NCBI GenBank assembly: GCA_021792755.1 | Contig: JAJYUA010000005.1 | Coordinates: 62,001 to 126,000 of the forward strand | DNA from: Pseudomonadota bacterium | GTDB taxonomy: Bacteria; Pseudomonadota; Gammaproteobacteria; Steroidobacterales; Steroidobacteraceae | Direction: 5' to 3' | Length of the DNA stretch: 64,000 nt | Part shown: one piece after another, positions 55,349-64,000 of the stretch | Position numbering within the stretch: the first letter of the stretch is position 1 | Layout: each line of letters begins with the position of its first letter | Position numbers and translations under genes: made by a program | The notes under the pieces: model-generated | Told to the model about the DNA's origin: nothing | The model's database searches: none | Seen by the model: the letters and a program-made list of their open reading frames with translations, nothing else

Positions 55349-55714
55349 TCAGCGGCGCAGGAGATGTACGGCCAGGGCGATGGCCACGGCCACGGCGCCG
55401 AGCGCCGCGATCAGCACCCCGGCGGCCGCGCAATCCTTGACGATACGGATCTGCGGGTGCTGCTCGGGGTGCAGGTGATCGGCCAGGGCCTCGAGCGCGG
55501 TGTTGAACAGCTCCGCCGCCAGCACCCCGGCGCTCGCCAGCATCACCGCCGCCCACCACAGCGCTCCCGGACGCAGCTCGAGCAGCGCCGCAGCCGCCAG
55601 CGCGAGCACGAGCGTCTGCGCGCGCAGGCTGCGCTCCACCCTCAGGGCATGTCCCAGCCCGGCAAGCGCGAACCCCAGGCGTCGGATGAAGGTTTGGTTT
55701 TTCTGATTGCTCAA
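55349..55714 (-). CDS. dgkA: Diacylglycerol / undecaprenol kinase DgkA
   Basis: Small membrane kinase that recycles diacylglycerol or phosphorylates undecaprenol. The 121 residues form an amphipathic N-terminus and three helices. The active-site helix motif is AAELFNTALEALADHL, and the following KDCAAAGVLIAAL is conserved. ATG at 55714. It stands between bioB and the NUDIX gene. The 223 bp before the NUDIX gene hold no gene I can support. Confidence 0.92.
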   Translation of the reverse strand: MSNQKNQTFIRRLGFALAGLGHALRVERSLRAQTLVLALAAAALLELRPGALWWAAVMLASAGVLAAELFNTALEALADHLHPEQHPQIRIVKDCAAAGVLIAALGAVAVAIALAVHLLRR

Positions 55715-55937
55715 GGACCGGCCGTCTGTCAGCCGCCGGCTCGATGTCGCGGCATGTCCACGGCCGGCACTTTACTCCAATCCCGGAGCCTTCGCTCGTG
55801 ACCAACCTCAGGGAAGACGCCCTCGCGACCGCCGCCCGGCGGCGCACGCGACGCCGGGCCTGCTCGGGGATATAGTTGTCGCGGTTGCCGGCGCGTAGCG
55901 CCTGGCGCGCAGATCTGCCCGACCCCGGAGTCCTACG

Positions 55938-56561
55938 ATGGAAGATATTTGGCTGGCGTGGGCCAAACGCCTGCAGAGCGTCGCTTCCACGGGGCTTCAC
56001 TTCGCGCGCGATGAGTATGACCGGGAGCGATATGCGCAGGTGTCGGCGATCGCGAACGAGATGCTGTCGTCTCTCGCCGGCGTGCCGGTCGGCAGGATTG
56101 AGGGTCTGCTGTCCGATTTCGCAAAGGGCTATGAGACACCGAAAGTGGACGTGCGCGGCGCGGTGTTTGACGACGAGAAGATCCTGTTGGTCAGGGAAAG
56201 GAGCGATGACCTGTGGACACTACCGGGCGGCTATGCGGATGTCGGCATGTCCGCGAGCGAGAACGTCGTCAAGGAGATCCGCGAAGAAGCCTCGCTCGGG
56301 GTGCGGGTGCAGGCTCTTTACGGCATTCGCCACAAGGCGAAACACGAATATGCCCCGGACCTCAGGGACTTCTACAAGCTTTTCTTCCTGTGTGAGCGAA
56401 CCGACGGTCAGGCGCCGCAACCCGGGCTGGAGACCGCCGAGGTGGGCTTTTTCGCAATGAGCGAGCTGCCGCCGCTCTCGAAGGGACGGACCCTGGAGAA
56501 GGACATCGTGGCCGCTTTCGCCTTCAAGGCCGATCCACAAAGGCTCGCGTTGTTCGACTGA
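55938..56561 (+). CDS. NUDIX hydrolase with N-terminal Nudix_N domain
   Basis: A 207-residue pyrophosphohydrolase. Residues 1-65 form the helical Nudix_N domain (LAWAKRLQSVASTGLHFARD). The Nudix fold follows, with the box GGYADVGMSASENVVKEIREE. Compared with the textbook pattern Gx5Ex7REUxEE, the first Glu is Met and Arg is Lys, but the metal-binding EIREE is intact. The GG-x-ADVG...ENVVKE form is typical of this subfamily, described as ADP-ribose or nucleoside-diphosphate-sugar pyrophosphatases. ATG at 55938. It is a single gene facing the CPBP gene's 3' end, 117 bp away. Confidence 0.88.
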   Translation: MEDIWLAWAKRLQSVASTGLHFARDEYDRERYAQVSAIANEMLSSLAGVPVGRIEGLLSDFAKGYETPKVDVRGAVFDDEKILLVRERSDDLWTLPGGYADVGMSASENVVKEIREEASLGVRVQALYGIRHKAKHEYAPDLRDFYKLFFLCERTDGQAPQPGLETAEVGFFAMSELPPLSKGRTLEKDIVAAFAFKADPQRLALFD

Positions 56562-56678
56562 GCCGCGCGGCAATTCCCGGGCGGCGCCGCGCGCCCGATT
56601 CCAGGGGGGGCTTGCGGACCGGAGCAGCATCGAGGCCGCGCGCCGGCCGGCCCGGGGCACGCAAGCATTCGCCCGCGG

Positions 56679-57686
56679 TCACGGCTTGCCGGCAGGATCC
56701 ATCGCCGCCGGCGCGCGCCGGCGGGCGGGCCGCCGGCGTGTCAGCAGCGGCAACGCCACAATGGCGGCGGCGAGCACCACCAGACACAACAGCGATCCCT
56801 CGGGCCCGTCCCTGCCGCCGCTGAGATACGCGTTCCCGCGCGGCAGCAGCGTGAACAGCCTGCCGGAGGAGTACATGCCGCTGTCGGCGCTGCCGAAGAA
56901 ATAGCTTTCGGCCCAGTCCCAGGCCGCGTGGCAGCCGATCGCCCACCACAACGCGCCGGTGCGCAGGATGGCGAGGCAGAACAATACGCTCACCACCGCG
57001 GTGGTGAGCAGGCCGATGAGATTCTCGTCGGGATTGTGGCCATGCGCCGTCATGAACAGGCCCGTGACCACCACAGCGCCGATCCAGAAGCCGTATCTCT
57101 CGCGCAGAATGGCGAACAGATAGCCGCGGAAGGCGATCTCCTCGGTGAACCCGATCAGCACGGCCGCCACCGCCCACGCCAATCCCGATCGCAGCGCCAG
57201 CGCCACTGCGGCCGTCGGCGGCTCGAGCCGCCCGAACCCGAAGGCCAGCAGCCCGGCCACCAGCAGCCCGATCATGGCAAATCCGACGGCACCGCCTGCC
57301 GCGAGGTCGCGCAGCCACCGGGCCCGCGGCAAGCCGATGCCGGCGAAAGTACTGCCGTCGAGCCGGGTCATGACCCACGTGGCGAGCAGCGTGCAGCCGA
57401 GCAGCATCACCTCGTTGAGGATGATGATCCAAGGCGGAAGGTCTGCGCCGGACTTCAGGTGCTGCTGCATCGCGTGGATGCGCCGATACAGCTGCGGAAC
57501 GAAGGAGATGACGTGCTGAAACGTGACGAAGACGATCACCAGGAAGAGCGCCAAGAGGCCGATGAACAGCAGTGCGCGGGCCCAGCTGCGCACGCCGCGC
57601 TCATCGAACACCAGGCGCTTCAGGCCCCCCCGGAAACCGGCAGATGGCGCCGCCACCGGCCGCTGCAGACACCCGCGTAGATTCAT
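56679..57686 (-). CDS. CPBP-family intramembrane metalloprotease
   Basis: A 335-residue membrane protein with about eight helices. The CPBP motifs are visible: FTEEIAFRGYLFAIL (EExxxR), FMTAHGHNPDEN (FxxxH), and CHAAWDWAESYFFG (HxxxD/N). Family members include Rce1-like prenyl-protein proteases and bacteriocin-immunity proteins; the bacterial substrate is unknown. After the last motif an unusual segment (DSGMYSSGRLFTLLPRGNAY) leads to a final helix and a basic tail. The start at 57686 is the first ATG; a shorter start would lose only the basic leader. The 169 bp before it hold no gene I can support. Confidence 0.85.
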   Translation of the reverse strand: MNLRGCLQRPVAAPSAGFRGGLKRLVFDERGVRSWARALLFIGLLALFLVIVFVTFQHVISFVPQLYRRIHAMQQHLKSGADLPPWIIILNEVMLLGCTLLATWVMTRLDGSTFAGIGLPRARWLRDLAAGGAVGFAMIGLLVAGLLAFGFGRLEPPTAAVALALRSGLAWAVAAVLIGFTEEIAFRGYLFAILRERYGFWIGAVVVTGLFMTAHGHNPDENLIGLLTTAVVSVLFCLAILRTGALWWAIGCHAAWDWAESYFFGSADSGMYSSGRLFTLLPRGNAYLSGGRDGPEGSLLCLVVLAAAIVALPLLTRRRPARRRAPAAMDPAGKP

Positions 57687-57855
57687 CGAATTGCCCTCGA
57701 GTCCAGCACTTCAGCGTCTTGCCGTCGGCGTCGCGCAACGACCCGGCGGCAATCAGGATCAGGCCGAGCGGCCACCGGCTGCCGAGGCCGCCACGGGCGG
57801 ATCATCGGCCGCCCGGGGAAAGAACCCCGCCGGCGGGAAAAAGTTGCCGAATCGC

Positions 57856-58785
57856 TCAACGGACGTAGACGTAGTGCAGCGCCACGCCGACGAAAATCGC
57901 CATGCCGACATAATTGTTGTTGAGGAACGCCCGCAGGCAGGCGGCCGGCTCGCGCTTGCGGATCAGCCACTGCTGATAGAGAAACAGCATCGCCGCCACG
58001 GAAATTCCGGCGTAGTACCACTGGCCGAGCTTCAAGGTCCGCCCCGCCAGCGCCAGCGCGCCGAGCATCACCACCTGCATCACGCCGATCAGGAGGCGGT
58101 CGAGGTCCGCGAACAGGATGGCGCTCGACTGCACGCCGATCCTGAGGTCATCGTCCCGGTCGACCATGGCGTACATGGTGTCGTAGACCACCGCCCACAC
58201 CACCGCTGCGATATACATCACCCAGGCGACGCGCGGCAGCGCGTCGCGCTGCGCGGCAAAAGCCATGGGAATGCTCCAGCCGCCGAACGATAATCCCAGG
58301 TACAGCTGCGGCAGCGGGAAGAGCCGCTTCACGAACGGATAGGACGCCGTCAGCGCCGCTCCGACCGCGGCCAGCTCGACCGTCAGGACATTCAGCCGCG
58401 AGACCAGCCACAGCGCGGCCAGCATGAGCAAGCCGAACAGCGCCAGCGCTTCGGCGGGCGCCACCCGGCGGGCCGCGAGCGGCCGGTCGCGTGTGCGCTT
58501 GACGTGTGGATCGATGTTGCGGTCCGCGAAGTCGTTGATGATGCAGCCGGCGGCGCGCATGACGACCACGCCCGCCACGAAGATGATCAATACGGTCTGA
58601 TCGGGCCGCCCCGCGCCCGCGATCCACAACGCCCACAGCGCCGGCCACAGCAGCAGCCACGTGCCGATCGGGCGATCGACGCGCGCAAGCCGCCCGTACT
58701 CCTGCGCCCGCCGCGCCAGACGGTGCAGGAACGGCGCTTCCTGCCGCTTCACGCCGGCGCCGACCGGCTCTATCGTAGCTGACAT
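57856..58785 (-). CDS. ubiA: 4-hydroxybenzoate polyprenyltransferase UbiA
   Basis: Membrane prenyltransferase for ubiquinone synthesis. The 309 residues have the first Asp motif INDFADRNIDPHVKRTRDRP and the second YAMVDRDDDLRIGVQSSAIL, both coordinating Mg-prenyl diphosphate, plus about eight helices. LARVDRPIGTWLLLWPALWAL at the start is typical of UbiA. ATG at 58785, 14 bp after recG's stop, so it probably ends the leftward rpoZ-spoT-ridA-recG transcript. No ubiC is adjacent. Confidence 0.95.
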   Translation of the reverse strand: MSATIEPVGAGVKRQEAPFLHRLARRAQEYGRLARVDRPIGTWLLLWPALWALWIAGAGRPDQTVLIIFVAGVVVMRAAGCIINDFADRNIDPHVKRTRDRPLAARRVAPAEALALFGLLMLAALWLVSRLNVLTVELAAVGAALTASYPFVKRLFPLPQLYLGLSFGGWSIPMAFAAQRDALPRVAWVMYIAAVVWAVVYDTMYAMVDRDDDLRIGVQSSAILFADLDRLLIGVMQVVMLGALALAGRTLKLGQWYYAGISVAAMLFLYQQWLIRKREPAACLRAFLNNNYVGMAIFVGVALHYVYVR

Positions 58786-58799
58786 CAGGGAGCCTCCGC

Positions 58800-60899
58800 T
58801 TACCCCACCCTGCCGTATTGCTCGCCGCCGGCGATCCAGCGCGCCGACAGGGCGGCGATGATATCCGGATGGCGCTCGATCAGCATCTGCGCGGCCTCCT
58901 GTACACGCGGCAACAGATCCGCGTCGCGGATCAGGTCCGCGACCCTCAGCTGCGCCAGCCCGGTCTGGCGCGTGCCGAGCAGCTCGCCCGCTCCGCGCAA
59001 TTCCAGGTCCCGCCGCGCGATCTCGAAGCCGTCATTGGTCCGGCGCACCACCTCCAGCCGCTCGCGCGCGAGCTGCGACAGCGGCGCCCGGTACAGCAGC
59101 ACACAGGTGCTGGCCTGCGCGCCGCGGCCCACCCGGCCGCGCAACTGATGCAGCTGGGCGAGCCCCATGCGCTCGGCGTTCTCGATGACCATCAGCGTTG
59201 CGTTGGGCACATCGACGCCGACCTCGATGACCGTGGTCGCCACCAGCAGCTGGATACGGCCCGCCTTGAAGGCGAGCATCGCCTCATCCTTCTTCGCCGA
59301 GGGCATGCGGCCGTGCACCAGCCCGACGTCGACGTCGGGCAGAGCCGCCGCGAGCGCGGCGGCGGTCTCCTCCGCCGCCTGAGAGCGCAGCTCCTCCGAC
59401 TCCTCGATGAGCGGGCAGACCCAGTACACCTGGCGGCCTGCGCGGCACGCCTGATCGACGCGCGCGACGACCTGGTCGCGGCGCTGCTGCGGCAAGACGA
59501 CAGTCTGCACGGGCGTGCGGCCGGGCGGCAGCTCGTCGATCACCGAAATATCGAGATCGGCATAGGCGGTCATGGCCAGGGTACGCGGGATGGGCGTCGC
59601 CGTCATGATGAGCTGATGCGGAAAGCGCCCGAGCTTGCGCCCTTTTTCCTGCAGGCGCAGCCGCTGCTGCACGCCGAAGCGGTGCTGCTCGTCGACGATG
59701 ACGAGCGCCAGGTCCGCGAACTCGATGCCCTCCTGGAACAGCGCGTGCGTCCCCACCACCAGCCGCACCTCGCCCGAGGCCACGGTCTCGAGCACGCTGC
59801 GCCGCGCGCGCGCCGGTTGGGTGCCGGAGAGCAGCGCCACCGGCAGCCCGAGCGGCTCGAGCCACTCGCGAAAGCTGCGCCAGTGCTGCTCGGCCAGCAG
59901 CTCCGTGGGCGCCATGAGCGCGGCCTGCCTGCCGCTGCCCGCGGCCCGCGCCGCGGCGATGGCGGCGACCACGGTCTTGCCGCAGCCCACATCGCCCTGC
60001 ACGAGGCGCACCATGGGCACGAGGGAGCGCAGATCCGCCTCCACCTCGGCCAGTGCGCGCGCCTGTGCCCCCGTCAACTGGAACGGCAGCGACGCAACCA
60101 GCCGCGCCGCGAGCCCCGCTTCGTCCTCGAGCGCCGGCGCCAGGTCCGTCCGGGCCGCCTGTTTCAACAGTCTCAGGCTGGCGTGATGTGCCAGCAGCTC
60201 CTCGAAGGCCAGCCGGCGCTGCGCCGGATGGCGCCCCGCCGACAACACCTCCAGGCGCGCATCCTTCGGCGGCCGGTGCACATAGCGCAGCGCATCGCGC
60301 AGCGGCGGCAGCGCCAGGCTGTCGATGAGCTCGCGCGGCAGCCAGTCGCGCACCCCCGCGGTGTCGAGCTCGCGCAGCGCCTGGTCGATCAGCATGCGCA
60401 GCCGGCCCTGGGTCACCCCTTCCGTCAGCGGATAGAGCGGTGTCAACGTATCCTCCACCGCCTGCGACTGATCAGTTACCCGCCGGTACTCGGGGTGGAC
60501 CATCTCCAGACCCTGCGGACCGCGCCGCACCTCGCCGAAGCAGCGCAGGCGCATGCCGCGCGCCAGCCCCTCCTGTTGGGCGGCCGAGAAATGGAAGAAT
60601 CGCAGCGTCAGGAATCCGGAGCCGTCGGACAGCCGCGTGAGCAGCTGGCGCCGGCGCCGATAGACCGTCTCGGTGAGCTGGATCTCCCCTTGCACGAGAG
60701 TGCGCATGCCGGGGGCCAGCTCACCGATTCTGCTCAGAGTGGTGCGGTCGTCATAGCGCACCGGCAGAACAAACAGCAGGTCCTGCACCTGCTCGATGCC
60801 GAGACGGCGCAGCCGCTCCGCGAGCGCCGCGCCGACCCCGCGCAGCGCCGTGACCGGGCGCCGCTCGCTGGCGCCCGGGCTGCGGGCCGTTTCAGCCAA
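58800..60899 (-). CDS. recG: ATP-dependent DNA helicase RecG (TTG start)
   Basis: Branch-migration helicase for stalled forks and Holliday junctions. The 699 residues have the wedge domain (about 60-160), then [20 protein letters not shown] (Walker A), [26 protein letters not shown] (DExH), [13 protein letters not shown], and the motif VI region [20 protein letters not shown]. No ATG occurs near the conserved [19 protein letters not shown] at 60899 gives a normal N-terminus and overlaps the ridA stop by 8 bp. Confidence 0.95.
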   Translation of the reverse strand: MAETARSPGASERRPVTALRGVGAALAERLRRLGIEQVQDLLFVLPVRYDDRTTLSRIGELAPGMRTLVQGEIQLTETVYRRRRQLLTRLSDGSGFLTLRFFHFSAAQQEGLARGMRLRCFGEVRRGPQGLEMVHPEYRRVTDQSQAVEDTLTPLYPLTEGVTQGRLRMLIDQALRELDTAGVRDWLPRELIDSLALPPLRDALRYVHRPPKDARLEVLSAGRHPAQRRLAFEELLAHHASLRLLKQAARTDLAPALEDEAGLAARLVASLPFQLTGAQARALAEVEADLRSLVPMVRLVQGDVGCGKTVVAAIAAARAAGSGRQAALMAPTELLAEQHWRSFREWLEPLGLPVALLSGTQPARARRSVLETVASGEVRLVVGTHALFQEGIEFADLALVIVDEQHRFGVQQRLRLQEKGRKLGRFPHQLIMTATPIPRTLAMTAYADLDISVIDELPPGRTPVQTVVLPQQRRDQVVARVDQACRAGRQVYWVCPLIEESEELRSQAAEETAAALAAALPDVDVGLVHGRMPSAKKDEAMLAFKAGRIQLLVATTVIEVGVDVPNATLMVIENAERMGLAQLHQLRGRVGRGAQASTCVLLYRAPLSQLARERLEVVRRTNDGFEIARRDLELRGAGELLGTRQTGLAQLRVADLIRDADLLPRVQEAAQMLIERHPDIIAALSARWIAGGEQYGRVG

Positions 60900-61275
60900 G
60901 GTACAGGACGCACTCGGCCTCGACCCGCGCGCCCCTGGGCAACTGCGCGACGCCCACGGCCGCCCGCGCCGGGTAGGGCTGCGGGAAGTACTGGGCCATG
61001 ATCTCGTTGACCTTGGCGAAGTGGCCGAGGTCGGTCAGGTAAAGGTTGACCTTCACGGCCTGCGCCAGACTCCCGCCGGCGGCCTCGGCCACCGCCTCGA
61101 GGTTCTCGAACACCCGACGGATTTCAGCCTCGATGTCGCCGCTCACCAGCTCCTTCGTGACCGGGTCGAGCGGAATCTGGCCGGAAAGGTATACGGTGTC
61201 GCCTGCGCGCACCGCCTGCGAATAGGTTCCGATCGCCTGCGGCGCCTTCTCGGTCCGGATGATCGTGCGGCTCAT
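60892..61275 (-). CDS. ridA: 2-iminobutanoate/2-iminopropanoate deaminase RidA
   Basis: Hydrolyses reactive enamine/imine intermediates released by PLP enzymes such as IlvA. The 127 residues show [47 protein letters not shown], and the catalytic arginine in [22 protein letters not shown] at 61275 sits 11 bp after the spoT stop. Its placement in the spoT-recG operon is common in gammaproteobacteria; IlvA, a main source of its substrate, is elsewhere in this window. Confidence 0.96.
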   Translation of the reverse strand: MSRTIIRTEKAPQAIGTYSQAVRAGDTVYLSGQIPLDPVTKELVSGDIEAEIRRVFENLEAVAEAAGGSLAQAVKVNLYLTDLGHFAKVNEIMAQYFPQPYPARAAVGVAQLPRGARVEAECVLYLG

Positions 61276-61286
61276 GCTGCTCCTCG

Positions 61287-63506
61287 TCAAGGGTTTTGGG
61301 AATGCGAATCCTGCTCGTCGAAGTCGTCCTCGGCCCGGCCGTCGCGCGCATGCGCGGCGATCGTGCGACTGACGCGGGTCACGTCCGGCAGGCGGCGGAT
61401 GACGCGCATCACGCGCGCCAGCTGCTTGCGATCGCGCACCTTCAGCTCGAACGTGAGGATCGAGGCATCGCCTTCCTGCTCCTCGATCGCGACATGATGA
61501 ATGTTGGTGTCGGCGCTGGCAATGGCCGCCGCCACCCTGGCGAGCACGCCGGTGCGGTTGACCACGTACACGCGGATCTCCGAGCTGAACAGCCGCTCCG
61601 GGACGCTCTGCCAGCTCACCGGCAGCCACTTCTCGGGATGCTTGCGATAGTCCTCGACGTTCACGCAGCGGTCGCGGTGGATCACCACCCCGCGCCCGGC
61701 CGAGAGGAACGCGAACACCGGGTCGTTGGGCAGCGGAAAGCAGCAGCGCGCGTAGGTGACCAGCAACCCCTCGGTGCCGGCGATGGCGAGCGGCGAGGGC
61801 GTGCCGGTGCCCTTCTCCGGCGCCGCGCCGGGCAGCAGGCGGCGCGCCACGAGCGGCGCCAGGCGCTCCCCGAGGCCGATCCTCTCGTACAGATCATCGA
61901 TGTTCTTCATGCCGAGCTCGCCGACCATCGCCTCGCGGCTCTGCGGACTGACATCCTCCAGGGACAGGTGAAACTCGGCGAGCGCCTGCAGGAGCAGCCG
62001 CTGGCCGAGATCGATCGCCTCGGTGCGCCGCAGGCCCTTCAGGTAGTGGCGGATGGCGCTGCGCGCCTTGGCGGTGACGACGAAGCCCACCCACGCCGGA
62101 TTGGGCACCGCGCCCTTGGCGGTGATGATCTCCACCGTCTGGCCGTTGCGCAGCACTGTGCGCAACGGCGTCAGGCGCCGGTCGACCTTGGCCGCGACGC
62201 AGCGGTTGCCGACGTCGGTATGTACCGCATAGGCGAAATCGACCACCGTCGCGCCGCTCGGCAGCCTCAGGATCTTGCCCTTGGGGGTGAAGACATACAC
62301 CTTGTCGGGGAACAGATCGACCTTGACGCTCTCCAGGAATTCCTCCGAGGTGCCGTCCTCCTGCAGCTCAACCAGTCCCGACAGCCACTCCCGCGCGCGC
62401 TCCTGTTGCATCGACTCGGCGTTGCCGCCGGATTTGTACTTCCAGTGCGCGGCGATGCCGGATTCGGCCACGCTGTCCATGTCCTCGGTGCGGATCTGCA
62501 CCTCGATCGGTACTGCGTTGGGTCCGAAAAGCGTCGTATGGAGCGATTGGTAGCCGTTGACCCGCGGGATGGCGACGTAGTCCTTGAACCGCCCCGGCAT
62601 GGGCTTGAACACCGAGTGCACCACCCCGAGGGCGCGGTAGCAGGTGTCGAAGTCCTCGACGACGATGCGCAGGCCGTAGACATCGACGATCTCGGCGAGC
62701 GAGGCGCGCTTGCGCAGCATCTTCTTGTAGATGCTGTAGATGTGCTTCTCGCGCATCTCGACCCGGGCGCTGATGGCGCGCTTCTCGAGCGCGGCGGACA
62801 GCTGCCGCGCGATCTTCTTCAGGAATTCCTTCTGGTTCCCGCCCGCCTTGCGCAGCGCGCGCTCCAACACCCGGTAGCGCTGCGGATACAACGCCTGGAA
62901 GCCGAGCTCCTCGAGCTCGAGTTTCAGACTGTACAGACCCAATCGCTCGGCAATGGGCGCATAGATGTCCAACGTCTCGCGCGCGATCGCGCGCCGCCGG
63001 TGCGGCGGCATCGCATCGATGGTGCGCATGTTGTGCGTGCGATCGGCGAGCTTGACCAGGATGACGCGCAGGTCGCGCACCATCGCGAGCAGCATCTTGC
63101 GGAAGGACTCCGCCTGGGCCTCCTCGCGGCTCTTGAACTGGATGGCATCGAGCTTGGTCACCCCATCGACGAGCTCGGCCACATCGGCGCCGAATCGCGC
63201 GGCCAGCTGATCCTTGGGTGTCGGGGTGTCCTCGATGACATCGTGCAGGATAGCGGCGACGAGCGTGTCGGGATCGAGATGCAGGTCGGCGAGGATCGCC
63301 GCCGTGGCCACGGGGTGCGCGATGAAGGGCTCGCCCGAGAGCCGCTTCTGCCCCTTGTGGGCCGAGGCGCCGAATTCGGCGGCCTCGCGAACGCGCTCGA
63401 CCTGCTCCGGCGGCAGATAACTGCCGACCGTGGCCAGCAGCTCCTTCAGCCCGGGAGTACGCCTTCCGCCGGGAAGCAGCCCCAGGAGAGAAGACGCATA
63501 ATCCAT
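61287..63506 (-). CDS. spoT: Bifunctional (p)ppGpp synthetase/hydrolase SpoT
   Basis: Stringent-response enzyme, 739 residues. The N-terminal HD hydrolase (about 45-200) has the metal motif [11 protein letters not shown] and [13 protein letters not shown], both complete. The synthetase domain (about 240-365) has [23 protein letters not shown] (about 400-460: [20 protein letters not shown]), the CC/zinc-finger-like part (ARCCFPLP) and a C-terminal ACT domain (about 660-735) follow. Intact HD residues distinguish it from RelA. Start ATG at 63506 lies 30 bp after rpoZ. Confidence 0.97.
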   Translation of the reverse strand: MDYASSLLGLLPGGRRTPGLKELLATVGSYLPPEQVERVREAAEFGASAHKGQKRLSGEPFIAHPVATAAILADLHLDPDTLVAAILHDVIEDTPTPKDQLAARFGADVAELVDGVTKLDAIQFKSREEAQAESFRKMLLAMVRDLRVILVKLADRTHNMRTIDAMPPHRRRAIARETLDIYAPIAERLGLYSLKLELEELGFQALYPQRYRVLERALRKAGGNQKEFLKKIARQLSAALEKRAISARVEMREKHIYSIYKKMLRKRASLAEIVDVYGLRIVVEDFDTCYRALGVVHSVFKPMPGRFKDYVAIPRVNGYQSLHTTLFGPNAVPIEVQIRTEDMDSVAESGIAAHWKYKSGGNAESMQQERAREWLSGLVELQEDGTSEEFLESVKVDLFPDKVYVFTPKGKILRLPSGATVVDFAYAVHTDVGNRCVAAKVDRRLTPLRTVLRNGQTVEIITAKGAVPNPAWVGFVVTAKARSAIRHYLKGLRRTEAIDLGQRLLLQALAEFHLSLEDVSPQSREAMVGELGMKNIDDLYERIGLGERLAPLVARRLLPGAAPEKGTGTPSPLAIAGTEGLLVTYARCCFPLPNDPVFAFLSAGRGVVIHRDRCVNVEDYRKHPEKWLPVSWQSVPERLFSSEIRVYVVNRTGVLARVAAAIASADTNIHHVAIEEQEGDASILTFELKVRDRKQLARVMRVIRRLPDVTRVSRTIAAHARDGRAEDDFDEQDSHSQNP

Positions 63507-63536
63507 ACGGTCACTGCAAGAGACCGGCCCCCGGTA

Positions 63537-63824
63537 TCAATCTCCCAGGCCAAACTGCGGAGCGCGGAAGGTGGACTGCATGTCCAGCTCCGGGACGGCG
63601 GGGACGGCCTCGGCCGGCGGCGGCTCGGGCTCGCGGAGCATGTCGACCGTGACGTTGCCGGCGGCGATCTCGCGCAACGCGACGACGGTCGGCTTATCGT
63701 TCTCCAGCGGGACGGTCGGCTCGGCCCCGTTGGCGATGCGCCGGGCCCGCTGGGCAGCCAGAATCACCAGCTGGAAGAGGTTATCGACGTTTTGCAGGCA
63801 GTCTTCGACGGTGATTCGAGCCAT
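63537..63824 (-). CDS. rpoZ: RNA polymerase omega subunit
   Basis: Small subunit that stabilises beta' in RNA polymerase and contributes a ppGpp site. The 95 residues start [20 protein letters not shown], with [11 protein letters not shown] as the conserved core and [16 protein letters not shown] following. A Pro/Glu-rich C-terminal extension ([18 protein letters not shown]) is probably flexible. ATG at 63824. Together with spoT downstream and gmk upstream this is the usual gammaproteobacterial order. Confidence 0.96.
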   Translation of the reverse strand: MARITVEDCLQNVDNLFQLVILAAQRARRIANGAEPTVPLENDKPTVVALREIAAGNVTVDMLREPEPPPAEAVPAVPELDMQSTFRAPQFGLGD

Positions 63825-63877
63825 GGCGATCCGGAAACCAACGGTTAAAAGGCGCGGCCAGCGCGCAAAGAGCGGGT

Positions 63878-63883
63878 ATTATA
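63878..63883 (-). promoter_or_regulatory. Consensus -10 box of the rpoZ promoter
   Basis: On the leftward strand TATAAT occupies 63883-63878, a perfect -10 in GC-rich surroundings. Transcription would start near 63871, giving a leader of about 47 bases before the rpoZ ATG. No good -35 is visible at 16-18 bp. It lets rpoZ-spoT be expressed apart from gmk. Confidence 0.65.
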
Positions 63884-63899
63884 CGGCAAAGGGTGGCGT

Positions 63900-64000
63900 T
63901 CAGGCCAGCAGCCGCTCGAGCAGCGGCGCCAGCTCCGGCCGGCCCGCGAGGAGTGCCTCGCCGCCGCCGCCCACGATCCGCATCAGGTCCGCCACCGCAC
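63900..64000 (-). CDS. gmk: Guanylate kinase, C-terminal end only
   Basis: The reverse strand is open from the window edge to TGA at 63902-63900 and reads AVADLMRIVGGGEALLAGRP then ELAPLLERLLA. The AVADL..IV pattern matches the final helix of guanylate kinase, whose gene normally precedes rpoZ. Only about 32 residues are visible, so the call leans on gene order as much as on sequence. Confidence 0.6.
   Translation of the reverse strand, partial: AVADLMRIVGGGGEALLAGRPELAPLLERLLA

Overview
This window is high-GC bacterial chromosome (roughly two-thirds G+C, strong G/C preference at third codon positions). It looks like a gammaproteobacterium near the Xanthomonadales / Nevskiales / Steroidobacterales. 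The reasons are the gmk-rpoZ-spoT-ridA-recG order, a GlnK-type PII gene with a sigma54-type promoter, the five-step hut pathway with HutF and HutG, an aa3 oxidase cluster with SURF1, CtaA and CtaB, and a maltodextrin-type locus with a TonB-receptor-like leader. The placement is inferred from gene content and protein style, not from a marker-gene tree. I see no rRNA, tRNA, CRISPR, transposase or phage gene.

Layout. 1-5.7 kb: histidine utilisation. hutI-hutH-hutG run leftwards with GTG starts and 4-bp overlaps; hutF-hutC run rightwards. Two operator-like near-palindromes 20 bp apart lie between the arms. 5.7-10.7 kb: a radical SAM protein, cobT-cobS, convergent cobU, and a ferredoxin reductase-like flavoprotein. 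10.7-19.4 kb: glnK, divergent ilvH / ilvB, glyoxalase I, a YiiD-type thioesterase, a double-VOC protein with a histone-H1-like tail, a frameshifted small gene, an alpha/beta hydrolase that has lost its catalytic residues, and ilvA. 19.4-24.1 kb: CBS protein, SIMPL protein, and a secreted peptidase-like hydrolase with a NatAB-type ABC exporter. 24.2-34.6 kb: a long rightward run, mnmG-pyrF-peptide-binding lipoprotein-gloB-uvrD-trkA-trkH.

34.6-41.9 kb: an alpha-glucan locus (MFS transporter, secreted six-hairpin glycosidase, GH13 alpha-glucosidase, LacI regulator). It appears to be decaying or rewired. Three copies of one operator-like palindrome sit in front of a lone TonB-receptor-like signal peptide with no receptor behind it, and the LacI protein lacks about 90-100 residues of its sugar-binding core. 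42-50.4 kb: heme A and cytochrome aa3 oxidase genes (ctaB, ctaA, surf1, DUF2909, ctaE, a 50-aa membrane protein, ctaD, ctaC, DUF2244) with a row of hairpins between surf1 and ctaA. 50.6-55.2 kb: bioB-bioF-bioH-bioC-bioD, every junction overlapping. 55.3-58.8 kb: dgkA, a NUDIX hydrolase, a CPBP protease and ubiA. 58.8-64 kb: recG, ridA, spoT, rpoZ and the 3' end of gmk.

Most of the window is housekeeping. The points that deserve a second look are the maltodextrin locus, the basic-tailed VOC protein, the active-site-less hydrolase, the hairpin clusters, and the well-preserved regulatory sites (hut operators, the glnK sigma54-type promoter, the three-copy palindrome).
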